DNA from: Bifidobacterium sp. ESL0745
Lineage (GTDB): Bacteria; Actinomycetota; Actinomycetes; Actinomycetales; Bifidobacteriaceae
Length of the DNA: 64,000 nt
Reading direction: 5' to 3'
Assembly (NCBI RefSeq): GCF_029433335.1
Contig: NZ_JAQTHX010000001.1
Location: 1,674,001-1,738,000, forward strand
The notes under the pieces are model-generated. The model saw only the letters and a list, made by a program, of their open reading frames with translations. It did no database searches and had not been told where the DNA came from. Position 1 is the first letter of the stretch. Every line of letters starts with the position of its first letter. This document shows, one piece after another, positions 17,246-27,314 of the stretch. The position numbers and the translations under genes were made by a program.

Positions 17246-18256
17246 TTACTTCAGCTTGAGCGTCGCTGTGTAGATGGCCTTGCGATTGGGCAGGGAACCG
17301 TCTGGAAGCGGGTGCTCCTTGACGACCTCGGCGATGGCATCCTTGATGCGCTCATTGGTTTTGTTGGCACGTTCGGCGGCGAGCGCGGCCAAGTCATCGA
17401 CGCTTAAAACCGCTGCCGTGGCTTCGCCGGCCTTGAGCGCTTCGTCCTCACTGGCACCGGCAATGACCAGAACGATTTCGCCGCGTGGGGGATCGTCAAC
17501 GACGGACTGGTGGATTTCGCCGATGGTTCCACGGCGAATCTGCTCGTAGTCTTTGGTCAGTTCGCGGCACAGGGCCATCGGACGATCAGGACCAAACATC
17601 TCAAGCAAGTCGTCCATCGTCTCGGCGATGCGGTGCAGCGTTTCGTAGAAAACGATGGTGCGCCGTTCCCCCAGCAGCGAACGGAAACGCTGGACACGCT
17701 CGTTGTGCTTGCGCGGCACGAAGCCTTCGTAGCAGAAGCGGTCGGTCGGCAGGCCAGAAAGCGCGAGCGCGTCGAGCACCGCAGAGGGGCCGGGAGCGCA
17801 GGTCACCGGCAAGTCGCGCTCGATGGCACGGCGGACGATGGCCACGCCTGGGTCATTGACGGTGGGCATGCCCGCGTCCGAGACCACCAGCACGGTCGCC
17901 CCGCGCTCGACTTCGTCGAGCAGGCCGTCGGCCTTCGCGCGCTCGTTGTGATCGTGGTTGGCCACGACGCGACCGCCGACATGCACACCGAGCCGATTCG
18001 CCAAGTCGTAAAGGCGCCGCGTGTCCTCCGCTGCAACGATGTCCGCGCGCTCAAGCAACGCCCGTAGCCTGGCCGAAGCGTCGCCGACATTGCCGATCGG
18101 CGTAGCCGCCAATACCACCGTTCCACGCGGGATCTCAACCATCACACCATCTTCCATTACAGCGTCTTCCGCTACTTCGCGCCCATTGACATCATCTTCC
18201 GCGATTTCCCGTTCGCCGGTCTTGTATTTTGCGGATTCCATATCACTTGCTTCCAT
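17246..18256 (-). CDS. rsmI: 16S rRNA (cytidine-1402-2'-O)-methyltransferase RsmI
   Basis: An SAM-dependent tetrapyrrole-methylase-fold enzyme that 2'-O-methylates C1402 in the decoding centre of 16S rRNA. Family signatures are LAATPIGNVGDASARL, VAAEDTRRLYDLANRLG, VVSDAGMPTVNDPG, APGPSAVLDALALSGLP and the ELTKDYEQIRRGTI region. The protein has 336 residues against about 280 usually. The excess is an acidic N-terminal extension of about 40 residues, so a later start at the methionine before VEIPRG is possible. It is divergent from the LytTR regulator gene 105 bp away, and tatD follows downstream. Confidence 0.95.
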   Translation of the reverse strand: MEASDMESAKYKTGEREIAEDDVNGREVAEDAVMEDGVMVEIPRGTVVLAATPIGNVGDASARLRALLERADIVAAEDTRRLYDLANRLGVHVGGRVVANHDHNERAKADGLLDEVERGATVLVVSDAGMPTVNDPGVAIVRRAIERDLPVTCAPGPSAVLDALALSGLPTDRFCYEGFVPRKHNERVQRFRSLLGERRTIVFYETLHRIAETMDDLLEMFGPDRPMALCRELTKDYEQIRRGTIGEIHQSVVDDPPRGEIVLVIAGASEDEALKAGEATAAVLSVDDLAALAAERANKTNERIKDAIAEVVKEHPLPDGSLPNRKAIYTATLKLK

Positions 18257-18361
18257 ATCTCAAGTATCCATCACCACAGTGACGCAAAAACAAAGACATT
18301 TTATGCATATTCAATAACGCTGTATACTACAGGATATTCAACCAATTGAGGGACTTCGAAG

Positions 18362-19066
18362 ATGACAATACGTATTGCCTTGGTAGAAGATGACGAAGAC
18401 GACGCCGATACGCTCAGTTCGTTCATCAGCAAATTCTTCAACAGCGACCATTCAAAGTTTTCCATCATCAGATTCAACAATGGCGATGATTTTCTGGAAA
18501 AATATAGCGCACAAATCAATTTGATATTCATGGATATCGAAATGCCTGGGACCAACGGCATGGCCTCCGCACAGAAACTGCGCAAAATCGCACCTGAAAC
18601 ACCATTGATTTTCAGCACAAGACTTTCCCAATTTGCTTCTATCGGCTATAACGTTGACGCCTTGGGCTACCTTCTGAAACCACTGAATTACCACGCCTTC
18701 GTCATCCCCATGCGCAAGGCCGTCAAACACATTGCCAGCCGCTCCACTGTCACACTTACCCTGTGCACAAACGGCAGAGACGAATTCGTTTCTTCCGCAC
18801 GTATCAAATTCGTTGAAGTACGCGGACATATATTGTATTACCATATAGATGACGAGAAATGGAAAATCTGGGGAAGCCTCAAATCCGCATCAGAACAACT
18901 CTACGACGCCGGCTTCATCCTCTGTAATCGATATTGCCTGGTAAATCCGCAATGGATAGACAGCATAAACGGCAATACACTGACCATCGGCAGCGATACC
19001 GTGACTATCAGTAGGAACAAAAAGAAAAAGCTTCTCAAGACATTACTTCAGTATCACGAGAGCTAG
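18362..19066 (+). CDS. LytTR-type response regulator
   Basis: This 234-residue regulator of the AgrA/AlgR class has a receiver domain (acidic cluster EDDEDD at 9-14, phospho-acceptor Asp58 in IFMDIEMPGTNG, conserved Lys in LLKPLNY). A LytTR DNA-binding domain follows at about 130-230, with WKIWGSLKSASEQL and CNRYCLVNPQWIDSI. It is followed 7 bp downstream by a GHKL kinase, forming a two-component system. The genes are more AT-rich than their neighbours. LytTR systems often respond to peptides and control surface or secreted functions. The adjacent secreted-face GH3 gene is a plausible target. Confidence 0.92.
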   Translation: MTIRIALVEDDEDDADTLSSFISKFFNSDHSKFSIIRFNNGDDFLEKYSAQINLIFMDIEMPGTNGMASAQKLRKIAPETPLIFSTRLSQFASIGYNVDALGYLLKPLNYHAFVIPMRKAVKHIASRSTVTLTLCTNGRDEFVSSARIKFVEVRGHILYYHIDDEKWKIWGSLKSASEQLYDAGFILCNRYCLVNPQWIDSINGNTLTIGSDTVTISRNKKKKLLKTLLQYHES

Positions 19067-19073
19067 GTGAATC

Positions 19074-20351
19074 ATGGCCGCACTCGATTTGCTTGCATTC
19101 TTCCCCGAATTGCTCGTCGGCTCCGCACTATTCATACCATTGTCGGTATGGCGGAAAAACATAAGGCTCAGCTCTATTCCCGTTGCCATACTGGTGATGA
19201 CTCTTTATTTTCTGACGACATCAACAGAAACTTTCCCTCGGCCGTCTCTTCCATTCGTCATTTTCAGCTATGTACTTTGCGACATGGCTGTGATGGCCCT
19301 CATCAAATATTGCACAACCGAACCTTGGTTGAGCGCATTCATCTTTTCGGTCTTAGGCCACGCAACCCAACACCTGTCATACGATATTTCAAATATCACA
19401 ATCTGGATCATCGGAGCAGCAAACAATGGCATTGCGCAAATACCGATCATCATCCCCCATCTTCTCGGCTGCACGGTGATTTACCCCTTGGTCTGGTTCT
19501 TGCTGGCGAAACGATTCAGAGTCAATCACGAGAAAACCAAGAATTCTTTGATATGGGTCATAGCCTGCTCATTGATACTGCTGCTAATCATCATCCTCAA
19601 TCTGATATTCACCCACGATTCCGGATATTCCATCTACGACACGATATGTACATTGCTGGCTATGACGATTCTCATGCTGCTCTCTTCCAACAACCGGCTG
19701 CAAAGCAATATTCTTTTGCTCAAACAAGTTGAACAATCGCAACAAAAACACTACGAACTGGCAAAGGACAGCATTAACCTCATCAATGTCAAGTATCACG
19801 ACTTGAAGAAACTTGCCCTCCGTCTGGCTGATACTCCAGCAAACGACGTCGTGCCTACCGCAAAAACCTGGGCACAAGATATATCAAAAAGCATCTCGAC
19901 CTATGACGCCATCTTTCATACCGGCAATGCAGCACTGGACACCATCATCAACGAAAACGCCCTATACTGCAATACAAACAATATCACCTTGCTGTGCATG
20001 GCCGATGGCAAATGCCTGGAATCATTATCAGAACCCTGCATCTATGCCCTGTTCGGCAATCTGCTCGACAATGCGACCGAAGCCGTAACCCAAGTGAACG
20101 ATGTCGACAAACGAATCATCAATCTCACGGTTAAAAGCAGCAACGGTCTGATAACGATACAGGAAACCAATTATTTTTCCGGTTCAATTGCGTTTAATCG
20201 CGATGGCCTGCCGAAATCCAGCAAAAAAGACGATTCACATGGGTTCGGGTTACGTTCGATTGAACATGAGATCCGCACCCATCAAGGATATATGAAAATC
20301 TCCGTCGATCATGACCTGTTTACGTTGACAGCCATCATTCCCATTCCCTAA
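19074..20351 (+). CDS. Sensor histidine kinase, GHKL/AgrC-like
   Basis: This is the membrane partner of the LytTR regulator, 425 residues. The first 210 residues hold about six hydrophobic segments and no extracellular domain of note. A coiled region leads to the phosphorylatable His in KYHDLKKL (near residue 241). The ATP-binding domain has the N-box NLLDNATEAV and a G-box in KDDSHGFGLRSIEHEI. This is the HPK10 architecture typical of peptide-sensing AgrC/ComD-like kinases, although no signal-peptide gene was found nearby. Confidence 0.9.
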   Translation: MAALDLLAFFPELLVGSALFIPLSVWRKNIRLSSIPVAILVMTLYFLTTSTETFPRPSLPFVIFSYVLCDMAVMALIKYCTTEPWLSAFIFSVLGHATQHLSYDISNITIWIIGAANNGIAQIPIIIPHLLGCTVIYPLVWFLLAKRFRVNHEKTKNSLIWVIACSLILLLIIILNLIFTHDSGYSIYDTICTLLAMTILMLLSSNNRLQSNILLLKQVEQSQQKHYELAKDSINLINVKYHDLKKLALRLADTPANDVVPTAKTWAQDISKSISTYDAIFHTGNAALDTIINENALYCNTNNITLLCMADGKCLESLSEPCIYALFGNLLDNATEAVTQVNDVDKRIINLTVKSSNGLITIQETNYFSGSIAFNRDGLPKSSKKDDSHGFGLRSIEHEIRTHQGYMKISVDHDLFTLTAIIPIP

Positions 20352-20532
20352 CCTGATTTTTACTGCGCCCAACCGGACAACGCATTCCCTCCATCAAAAC
20401 CATTCACGCGACCACATGCCTCTATTTACGCAATTCGCAACTCCACCGGATAACGAAAAGACGAGGATGGGACTGTTTCCATATTCAATCGGCACGTTGC
20501 AGTGACCGATAACAATGAAGGAGAACAGGTTC

Positions 20533-23427
20533 ATGGTCCAAATAAACATGAATGACGTACGTACCCTGTTAAAAAATCTGACACCGTACCTTGTCGTCAT
20601 AGCAGCGATGCTGCTGATATCAATCGTCCTGTTGTGTGCCATCAACAAGCACACCGTCAAACAAAGCCGAGTAAGAAAGCTCATACATTCCCAAAGCTGG
20701 ATTGTCACAGCCATCGTTATCGTAATCGCAGTGAGCATGATGCTTTTCGGCCCGCTTAACGCCATGCTCACCAAGGCGACCGACAAACATAAACTGCAGC
20801 CTCAAACCATTGCCGCCTCGAAATCGCTGGCAACGGATATCGAACGCGAAGCAATCACATTGCTCAAGAACGATGATTCCCACTTGCCTTTGACAGAAAA
20901 GAAAATCAATGTATTCGGCTGGGGGTCGACCAACCCAATCACTGGAGGCACTGGCTCCGGTTCCATGTCTCCGGATTATCCCACTACATCGCTGTTAGAC
21001 GGTTTGCATCAGGCTGGCTTTAAAACCAACAGCGAACTGAGCAAACTCTACACCAGCTATCGCACGACCAGACCGACTGTTGGCATCTTCCAGCAAGATT
21101 GGACACTCCCCGAAGTCCCCTCAGCCCAATATTCCGAAAACCTGTTGAAAAACGCTACCGATTTCAGCGATGAAGCGATGATCGTCATCACTCGCGTCGG
21201 AGGCGAAGGAGCTGACCTTCCAACGAATATGGGTGCCAAAGACCTTACCTATCATAACAATTCCAAGAGCTATGCCGACTTCACGCCAGGAGAGACTTTC
21301 CTGCAATTGAGCCGTACCGAGCAAGACATGATCAACATGGTCACCAAGCGCTTCAAGAACGTCACCCTGGTTTATAACGGCGCAAATGCCATGCAACTGA
21401 ATTTCATCAACTCCTATCCTCAAATCAAATCCGTGCTGTGGTGTCCACCTGCTGGCCAGACCGGTTTCACGGCCCTCGGCCAAGTTCTGGCAGGCACCAT
21501 CAACCCTTCCGGCAAGACTTCGGACACGTTCGTCAAGGACCTGACCAAGACACCATCATTCAACAACTTCGGATCCTTCTCCTACGACAACATGAAGGAA
21601 TTCAAAGGCTCCACCCTTCTGGGAACACCGACTTATCCTACATTTGTGAATTATGACGAGGGAATCTATGTCGGTTACCGTTTCTATGAAACAGCTGCGC
21701 AAGAAGGGCTGATTGACTACAATTCATCGGTGCAATATCCGTTCGGATATGGCCTGAGCTACACAACGTTTACTCAAAAAATGGGAAATCTTACCAGCTC
21801 CAACGATACGGTATCGTTCCCAGTCACCGTGACCAACACCGGCAACAAATCAGGAAAAGACACCGTCGAGACCTACTTCAATCCGCCATATACCAATGGC
21901 GGAATCGAAAAGGCCAGCACCAACCTCATTGCATTCAACAAGACAAAGACACTCAAACCGGGCGAATCACAAACGATACATGTGTCATTCAATCGACAGG
22001 ATATGGCATCCTACGACTCGGCAAAAACCAAAGGCTATGTTCTCGAAGCCGGAGACTATCAAGTGTCCATCCGTTCTGATTCGCACGAGCCGATCGCCAC
22101 GCAGACCGTGAACGTGTCCGACACCCAAATATACGGGAAGGATCACAAGCGCGATTCTGATAAAACCGCAGCGACCAATCAGTTCGACGACGCCACAGGG
22201 CATGTGACATATTTGTCCCGTGCCAATCACTTCGCCAATTATCAACAGGCCACCGCCGCCCCAACCAGCATGACGATGCCCTCAGACCTGAAAGCGAAAT
22301 TCATCAACGCATCCAATTACCGGCCGAAAGCTCAGGACGACAAATCCGACAAAATGCCTACCATGGGTGCAAAAAACGGAGTGCAGCTATACCAACTGCG
22401 CGGCAAATCATACGATGACCCGTTATGGGACAAGTTGCTCGACCAAATGAGCTTCAGCGATATGGACACCTTGATTTCCCAAGCCGGATACGGGACGAAA
22501 GCCATCAAGAGCGTAGGCAAAATCGAATTGACGGATGCCGACGGTCCAGCAGCCCTGAACAACAATTTCACCAATGTAGGATCGATTGGATTCCCTTCCT
22601 CCACTTCCGTAGCATGCACTTGGAACACCGATCTCGCAAGTCGCTACGGCAGGTTGATCGGCGACATGGCACATGACATGAATGTGACCGGATGGTATGC
22701 CCCCGCTATGGATATCCATCGCAGCGCATTCGGCGGAAGGAATTTCGAGTATTTCTCCGAAGACGGTCTATTGGCAGGTACTCTTGCCGCCGCTCAAATC
22801 AAAGCCGCACAATCCAAGGGTGTCTATGCGTTCATGAAGCATTTTGCCGTCAACGAGCAGGAGACGAACCGGTCAAGCATGCTGGCGACATGGGCCAACG
22901 AACAATCGATCCGCGAAATCTACCTCAAACCGTTCGAACTTTCCGTCAAACTCGGCAACGCCCATGCCGCAATGACCGCGCTGAACTACCTTGGACCGAC
23001 CTATGTGGCCGCCAATCCCAACCTCCTTGAGAATGTACTTCGCAAGGAATGGGGATTCAAGGGATTCGTGATAACCGACACCTTCGCCGGAGTCGGGTAT
23101 CAGGTCGGCGATCAGGAAGTCCGCGCGGGCAATGATGCGATGCTCACTATCATCGACACCACTAACCACATCACCGACCATTCGGCGACCTCGGTCAAAG
23201 CCATGCGCAGAGCCTCTCACAACATTCTCTACACAGCCGTCACCAGCTGGAAATACGAAAACGGAAAACCTGCAATGCAGACGCCTTCATGGCAAATTGC
23301 CACGTACGTTGTAGTAGCGATACTCGCGATCCTGCTCATACTCGCGGAAATCGCAACCATCCGTCGTTTCCATGGCCGTCGAGACAAAATAAGCATCATA
23401 GATGGTACATCCGATACACAGCAGTGA
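20533..23427 (+). CDS. Membrane-anchored glycoside hydrolase family 3 protein with permuted domain order
   Basis: A probable beta-glucosidase or related exo-glycosidase of 964 residues. It has two N-terminal hydrophobic helices (about 16-40 and 55-77) and one near the C-terminus (about 921-941). The domain order is permuted: the GH3 C-terminal domain comes first (REAITLLKNDDSHLPL onward), then a fibronectin-III-like domain ending PFGYGLSYTTF, then the catalytic TIM barrel. The barrel shows GRNFEYFSEDGLLAG, MKHFAVNEQETNR and the nucleophile Asp (about 849) in GFVITDTFAG. Permuted GH3 enzymes are known in gut bacteria, so this order is not a rearrangement error. The start at 20533 has AAGGAG 9 bp upstream. 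The open frame begins at 20515. It follows the LytTR system on the same strand. Confidence 0.9.
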   Translation: MVQINMNDVRTLLKNLTPYLVVIAAMLLISIVLLCAINKHTVKQSRVRKLIHSQSWIVTAIVIVIAVSMMLFGPLNAMLTKATDKHKLQPQTIAASKSLATDIEREAITLLKNDDSHLPLTEKKINVFGWGSTNPITGGTGSGSMSPDYPTTSLLDGLHQAGFKTNSELSKLYTSYRTTRPTVGIFQQDWTLPEVPSAQYSENLLKNATDFSDEAMIVITRVGGEGADLPTNMGAKDLTYHNNSKSYADFTPGETFLQLSRTEQDMINMVTKRFKNVTLVYNGANAMQLNFINSYPQIKSVLWCPPAGQTGFTALGQVLAGTINPSGKTSDTFVKDLTKTPSFNNFGSFSYDNMKEFKGSTLLGTPTYPTFVNYDEGIYVGYRFYETAAQEGLIDYNSSVQYPFGYGLSYTTFTQKMGNLTSSNDTVSFPVTVTNTGNKSGKDTVETYFNPPYTNGGIEKASTNLIAFNKTKTLKPGESQTIHVSFNRQDMASYDSAKTKGYVLEAGDYQVSIRSDSHEPIATQTVNVSDTQIYGKDHKRDSDKTAATNQFDDATGHVTYLSRANHFANYQQATAAPTSMTMPSDLKAKFINASNYRPKAQDDKSDKMPTMGAKNGVQLYQLRGKSYDDPLWDKLLDQMSFSDMDTLISQAGYGTKAIKSVGKIELTDADGPAALNNNFTNVGSIGFPSSTSVACTWNTDLASRYGRLIGDMAHDMNVTGWYAPAMDIHRSAFGGRNFEYFSEDGLLAGTLAAAQIKAAQSKGVYAFMKHFAVNEQETNRSSMLATWANEQSIREIYLKPFELSVKLGNAHAAMTALNYLGPTYVAANPNLLENVLRKEWGFKGFVITDTFAGVGYQVGDQEVRAGNDAMLTIIDTTNHITDHSATSVKAMRRASHNILYTAVTSWKYENGKPAMQTPSWQIATYVVVAILAILLILAEIATIRRFHGRRDKISIIDGTSDTQQ

Positions 23428-23461
23428 CAGTTAAAACTGTGCAGGATAATCATTGATCATG

Positions 23462-23501
23462 ATTTTGGCGGACTCAATCAACGTTGAGCCCGCCAAAATA
23501 T
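23462..23501 (+). terminator. Rho-independent terminator of the GH3 gene
   Basis: ATTTTGGCGG and CTCAA arms pair with TTGAG and CCGCCAAAAT, followed by ATTTTT, 35 bp past the stop codon. Confidence 0.85.
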
Positions 23502-23714
23502 TTTTATCGAAAACCGCCAGATTGGAAAATGTTGAATGTCGCGGGTCCAATATTCTCGTTGACGGCTTTAACACTTTTCTATAGTTGAAATTACTCCCCG
23601 TATAAATCCCATAAACCGTCGAGCAACCTTCTTAGAATCCGGAAGTAGACATCGGTGGGTCTGGCAGAATATTAATAACCACAGAACGACCGCTGATTAT
23701 CAAAAGAGGCACAA

Positions 23715-24539
23715 ATGCAATACATTACGAAAACCATTAAAGGCATCGACGGCAGCGAGGCGACACTGACCGGTTATATCATCGACAATTCACCGGAAAT
23801 CGATCCGAACCGTCGCCGTCCGGCGGTGCTCATTTTCCCCGGCGGCGGATTCAACAAGGTAACCGACCGCGAGGCCGAGCCCATCGCGATGATGGCCGTG
23901 GGCGCGGGCGTTCAGGCCTTCATACTGCGCTATTCCATCGCCCCATCGCGCTACCCAGTGCAAATGCTTGAGGGCGCAGAAGCCATGAAGATCATCCGCG
24001 AGAACGCCGAAGCCTGGCACATCGACCCCAAAGCCGTCACCGTGATCGGCTTCTCGTGCGGCGGCCAGCTCGCCGCCTCGATGGCGACCACCACCGGCGA
24101 CGACGTGATGCGCGAAAACGGCTATGATCCCGACGAAGTCCGTGCCAACGGCCTGGCACTGGGCTACTCCGTGCTCACCGCCGGCAAGTATACGCACGTC
24201 GGCACGATCGACAAGCTGCTCGGCGAGAAGAAAACCGATCAGAAGATGCTTGACGAAATCTCCTGCGAAAAGCACGTGGATTCCAAGACGCCGACCACCT
24301 TCATCTGGCAGACCGTCACCGACGCCGTGGTGCCGGTGCAGAACTCGCTGCTCTTCATCAACGCCTGCGTCGACGCGGGTGTGCCCGTCGAGGCACACAT
24401 CTTCCCGCACGGCCCCCACAGCCTGGCACTGGCCACCGCCGAGACGGCTGCCGCCGGCAACACCGCGCAGATTGAGCCGAGTGCCCAAATCTGGCCGAGC
24501 CTTTGGGCCGCGTGGATCAAGCGCAATTTCGTAAAGTAG
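23715..24539 (+). CDS. Alpha/beta-hydrolase, acetyl-esterase/xylan-esterase-like
   Basis: This 274-residue serine esterase of the alpha/beta-hydrolase fold resembles acetyl-xylan and feruloyl esterases of the BD-FAE type. LIFPGGGF forms the oxyanion-hole motif. The nucleophile elbow is GFSCGG. The acid is the Asp of TVTDAVVPV and the base the His of HGPHSLAL. There is no signal peptide, so it probably deacylates imported oligosaccharides. AGAGG precedes the ATG by 6 bp. It stands alone between two terminators, downstream of the GH3 gene and convergent with the GH65 gene. Confidence 0.88.
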   Translation: MQYITKTIKGIDGSEATLTGYIIDNSPEIDPNRRRPAVLIFPGGGFNKVTDREAEPIAMMAVGAGVQAFILRYSIAPSRYPVQMLEGAEAMKIIRENAEAWHIDPKAVTVIGFSCGGQLAASMATTTGDDVMRENGYDPDEVRANGLALGYSVLTAGKYTHVGTIDKLLGEKKTDQKMLDEISCEKHVDSKTPTTFIWQTVTDAVVPVQNSLLFINACVDAGVPVEAHIFPHGPHSLALATAETAAAGNTAQIEPSAQIWPSLWAAWIKRNFVK

Positions 24540-24561
24540 TGAACAGCCTTTTCATCACAAG

Positions 24562-24602
24562 AAGAACCGACCGCCAGATTTTTCTTTGGCAGCCGGTTCT
24601 TT
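24562..24602 (+). terminator. Terminator between convergent esterase and GH65 genes
   Basis: AAGAACCGACCGCCA pairs imperfectly with TGGCAGCCGGTTCTT and is followed by TTTT. The A-rich left flank makes it usable on either strand. Confidence 0.8.
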
Positions 24603-24635
24603 TAGATATGTTCAGTCAATCACATCAATAAAATC

Positions 24636-26948
24636 TCAGACCGTACGGAGCTCGCCTTTGACTTTGAGCGTCACGGGGTCGCCGGAAACGCGGCGAATCG
24701 AGACGGCGTCGTGGTCGATCGTGACGATCAGGCGTGTGCCATGGACGACAAGGCGGTAGGTAAGGCTCTCCCAGCCCTGAGGCAGGTGTGAATCGATCGA
24801 AAGCTCGTTGCCGCCAGAGTCGCGCAGACCGCCGAAACCGGCCACCACCGACATCCACACCCCGCCAGCCGAAGCCAGATGGATGCCATCGGAAGTATTG
24901 CTGTGCAGGTTGGCCACATCGGCGTACAAAGACTCAAGGAAGTAATTCATCGCCAGATCGCCGTAGCCGACCTCGGCGGCAAGAATGCACTGTGAAGCCG
25001 CGGAAAGCGAGGAATCCCCCGTGGTCAACGGGTCGTAGAAATCGAAATCGCGGCGTTTGACATCCAAGCCGAAATTCGAGGAGAGCAGGTAAAGCGCCAG
25101 CACGGTGTCCGTCTGCTTCAAGACGCGGCGGCGGTAGATGACCATCGGATGATAATGAAGCAGCAGCGGGCGCTCGGTGTCGTGCTCGAAATCCCAAGGC
25201 TCGCGGCGCAGCACGTCGTCGTCCTGAAGATGGACGCCAAGCTTTTCGTCATACGGAAGTTTCATCAGCTGTGCCACTTCGCGCCAACGCATCGACTCTC
25301 CGGGCTTGATGGAAAGGCGCTGAACCGCGGAATTGAGCTCTTCGCCGTCAAGCGATTCGAGGGCGTCCGCGGCCTTGCGCAGGTTGAATTGCGCCATAGC
25401 GTTGGTGTAATAATTGTCGTCCACCAACGCGGTGTATTCGTCGGGGCCCGTGACCGTGTTGATATGGAAGGTGCCGTCCCAGCCCATATAGCCCAGACTC
25501 GCCCACATCCGCGCGGTCTCGACCAGAATGTCGATGCCTTCCGTGGCCAAAAACTCATGGTCACCGGTCGCCGAAACATACTGGCAGACGGCGTAGGCGA
25601 TGTCCGCATCGATATGGCACTGGGCGGTTCCGGCCTCGAAGAAGGCCGAGGCCTCTTCGCCGTTGATGCCGCGCCACGGGAACAACGCCCCCTCGACGCT
25701 CATCATCCTGGCGCGCTTGCGGGCCGCCGGCAGCATGCGGAACCGGTAGGAAAGGATGTCGCGGGCGCGCGCAGGATTCGTATAAATAAGGAACGGCACG
25801 ATGTAGGTTTCGGTATCCCAGAAGTAATGGCCGGAATAGCCGGTACCGCTCAATCCCTTGGCCGATACGCCGTTGGGAACCGTCGCGGTGGCTTGTGCCA
25901 GTTCGAAAAGCTCCCAGTGCATCGTCTGCTGGAGACGGCCGTCGCCGCCGTCGTCGATCTCGACGTCTGATTCACGCCAGAAGCGGCTCAGCCATTCGCG
26001 CTGCTGCTCCTGTAACCGCTCAAAACCTTGGGCCACGGCCCACTGCAAGGTTTGTGCGCAACGCCTGACAAGTTCGACGGAATTCGGGGTTCCGTCGATC
26101 GAGACCTGAAGCCCTCTTTCAATTCCGATAGGATTAATCGGATACGTATTATAAGCGGCGAAACGCGTCACACACTTTTCGCCGCCGTCGGGCACGTCGA
26201 CGTCGAACGTCTCCGGAATCATTTCGCCGTCCGCCTGCTGGCAGAAGCCGACCCCCATTGTCAGGCCGGAATGCAGACAGTGAAAAGCGCCGAAATTCTC
26301 ATCGGCGACGCCTCGTGAAATGGCGTCGACCTCAAGCTTGCGCAGGCCGCCGTCGGCGATCATATCGGCCTTGCGCGGATCGACGTCGCGGGAGACCACG
26401 GGGTGATCGGTGTTCATCGAGCCCACGACATGGACGTTCATCGCCCGTCCGTGAGCCTTAAGCGTCAGGGTCGTGGCCATGAGGTCGGCGTGGAACAGGC
26501 ACACCATCGTGACGATATCGACGTCAAGGCTTGCCCCGTCGCCAACGTCATAGGTGTACGAGCGGGTGGCGGTGCCGTCCCTGAAATCAAGGCTTTGCGA
26601 GACTTGTTGCGCATCGGCGAGCGCCTTGCCATCCACCGAGAATTTGAAATCGACGGTATCGGGAACGCCTTGGACGACCTGCCCCACACGCGCGAAACCG
26701 TAGGCCTCTTCGGCGTGACGGATGGCAAACGTCTCATGGAAACCGCTCAGGAACGTACCGTCGCCGAGATTTCGCGGCCCGTTGGATTCGCCGCGCACGC
26801 CGATGGTGCCGTTGGAGAGGGAAAACAGCGTCGCGCTTTCGGCGGTCGGTTCCCCGTATTCGGTGAATTTCCAAGGATCGATCGGATAACGGCTTTCATC
26901 GAGCGGGTCGTGCTGTAAATCGAGTTTCCGAATTTCGTTACTATCCAA
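24636..26948 (-). CDS. Glycoside hydrolase family 65 protein (maltose phosphorylase-like)
   Basis: An inverting disaccharide phosphorylase that splits an alpha-glucoside with phosphate into beta-glucose-1-phosphate and a sugar. The 770-residue protein has the N-terminal beta-sandwich and the (alpha/alpha)6 barrel with WDTETYIVPF, GALFPWRGINGEE and the catalytic acid Glu (about 504) in VTGPDEYTALVDDNYYTN. The start is TTG at 26948 with GGAGG 6 bp upstream. The frame opens 40 codons earlier, but that segment does not look like GH65 and has no ribosome-binding site. The substrate (maltose, kojibiose, nigerose, trehalose) is not decidable from motifs. It is the last gene of the sugar-uptake locus, so the imported glycoside is probably its substrate. 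Confidence 0.92.
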   Translation of the reverse strand: MDSNEIRKLDLQHDPLDESRYPIDPWKFTEYGEPTAESATLFSLSNGTIGVRGESNGPRNLGDGTFLSGFHETFAIRHAEEAYGFARVGQVVQGVPDTVDFKFSVDGKALADAQQVSQSLDFRDGTATRSYTYDVGDGASLDVDIVTMVCLFHADLMATTLTLKAHGRAMNVHVVGSMNTDHPVVSRDVDPRKADMIADGGLRKLEVDAISRGVADENFGAFHCLHSGLTMGVGFCQQADGEMIPETFDVDVPDGGEKCVTRFAAYNTYPINPIGIERGLQVSIDGTPNSVELVRRCAQTLQWAVAQGFERLQEQQREWLSRFWRESDVEIDDGGDGRLQQTMHWELFELAQATATVPNGVSAKGLSGTGYSGHYFWDTETYIVPFLIYTNPARARDILSYRFRMLPAARKRARMMSVEGALFPWRGINGEEASAFFEAGTAQCHIDADIAYAVCQYVSATGDHEFLATEGIDILVETARMWASLGYMGWDGTFHINTVTGPDEYTALVDDNYYTNAMAQFNLRKAADALESLDGEELNSAVQRLSIKPGESMRWREVAQLMKLPYDEKLGVHLQDDDVLRREPWDFEHDTERPLLLHYHPMVIYRRRVLKQTDTVLALYLLSSNFGLDVKRRDFDFYDPLTTGDSSLSAASQCILAAEVGYGDLAMNYFLESLYADVANLHSNTSDGIHLASAGGVWMSVVAGFGGLRDSGGNELSIDSHLPQGWESLTYRLVVHGTRLIVTIDHDAVSIRRVSGDPVTLKVKGELRTV

Positions 26949-27263
26949 CGGTTTCCTCCAACATCTCGCCGTCCATCGCATGCCGCCCTGCGACGATTGC
27001 CGACAATCGAGTGCATGTACGCCATGGCATTGCCCGTGATCCCATCGTCGAACGGGCATCCAGTGCATCGTTCTTTACTGCACGCAAGCATACAGCAAAT
27101 AAAATGACATTGCTGTTATAAAACACCTTGGGAAGCGGCCCCATAGGAATTTTTCAGAGGATTTCCCGCCGATTAGCGGCAATAAATAGCCATAAAACGG
27201 TCATATTGGTAATAAACATCTCATTTACGATATCGACGATTATCGATTCCCACTTACAAATAT

Positions 27264-27303
27264 CCGGTACCGATAGTCCTGATTGCTCACTTATCGATAC
27301 CGG
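27264..27303 (-). terminator. Inverted repeat between the GH172 and GH65 genes
   Basis: CCGGTACCGATAG faces CTTATCGATACCGG, a 12 of 13 bp stem with a 14-nt loop, 12 bp past the GH172 stop codon. A moderately T-rich stretch follows. It may terminate or attenuate transcription, giving GH65 a partly separate supply of mRNA. Confidence 0.6.
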
Positions 27304-27314
27304 ACAATCCAACC

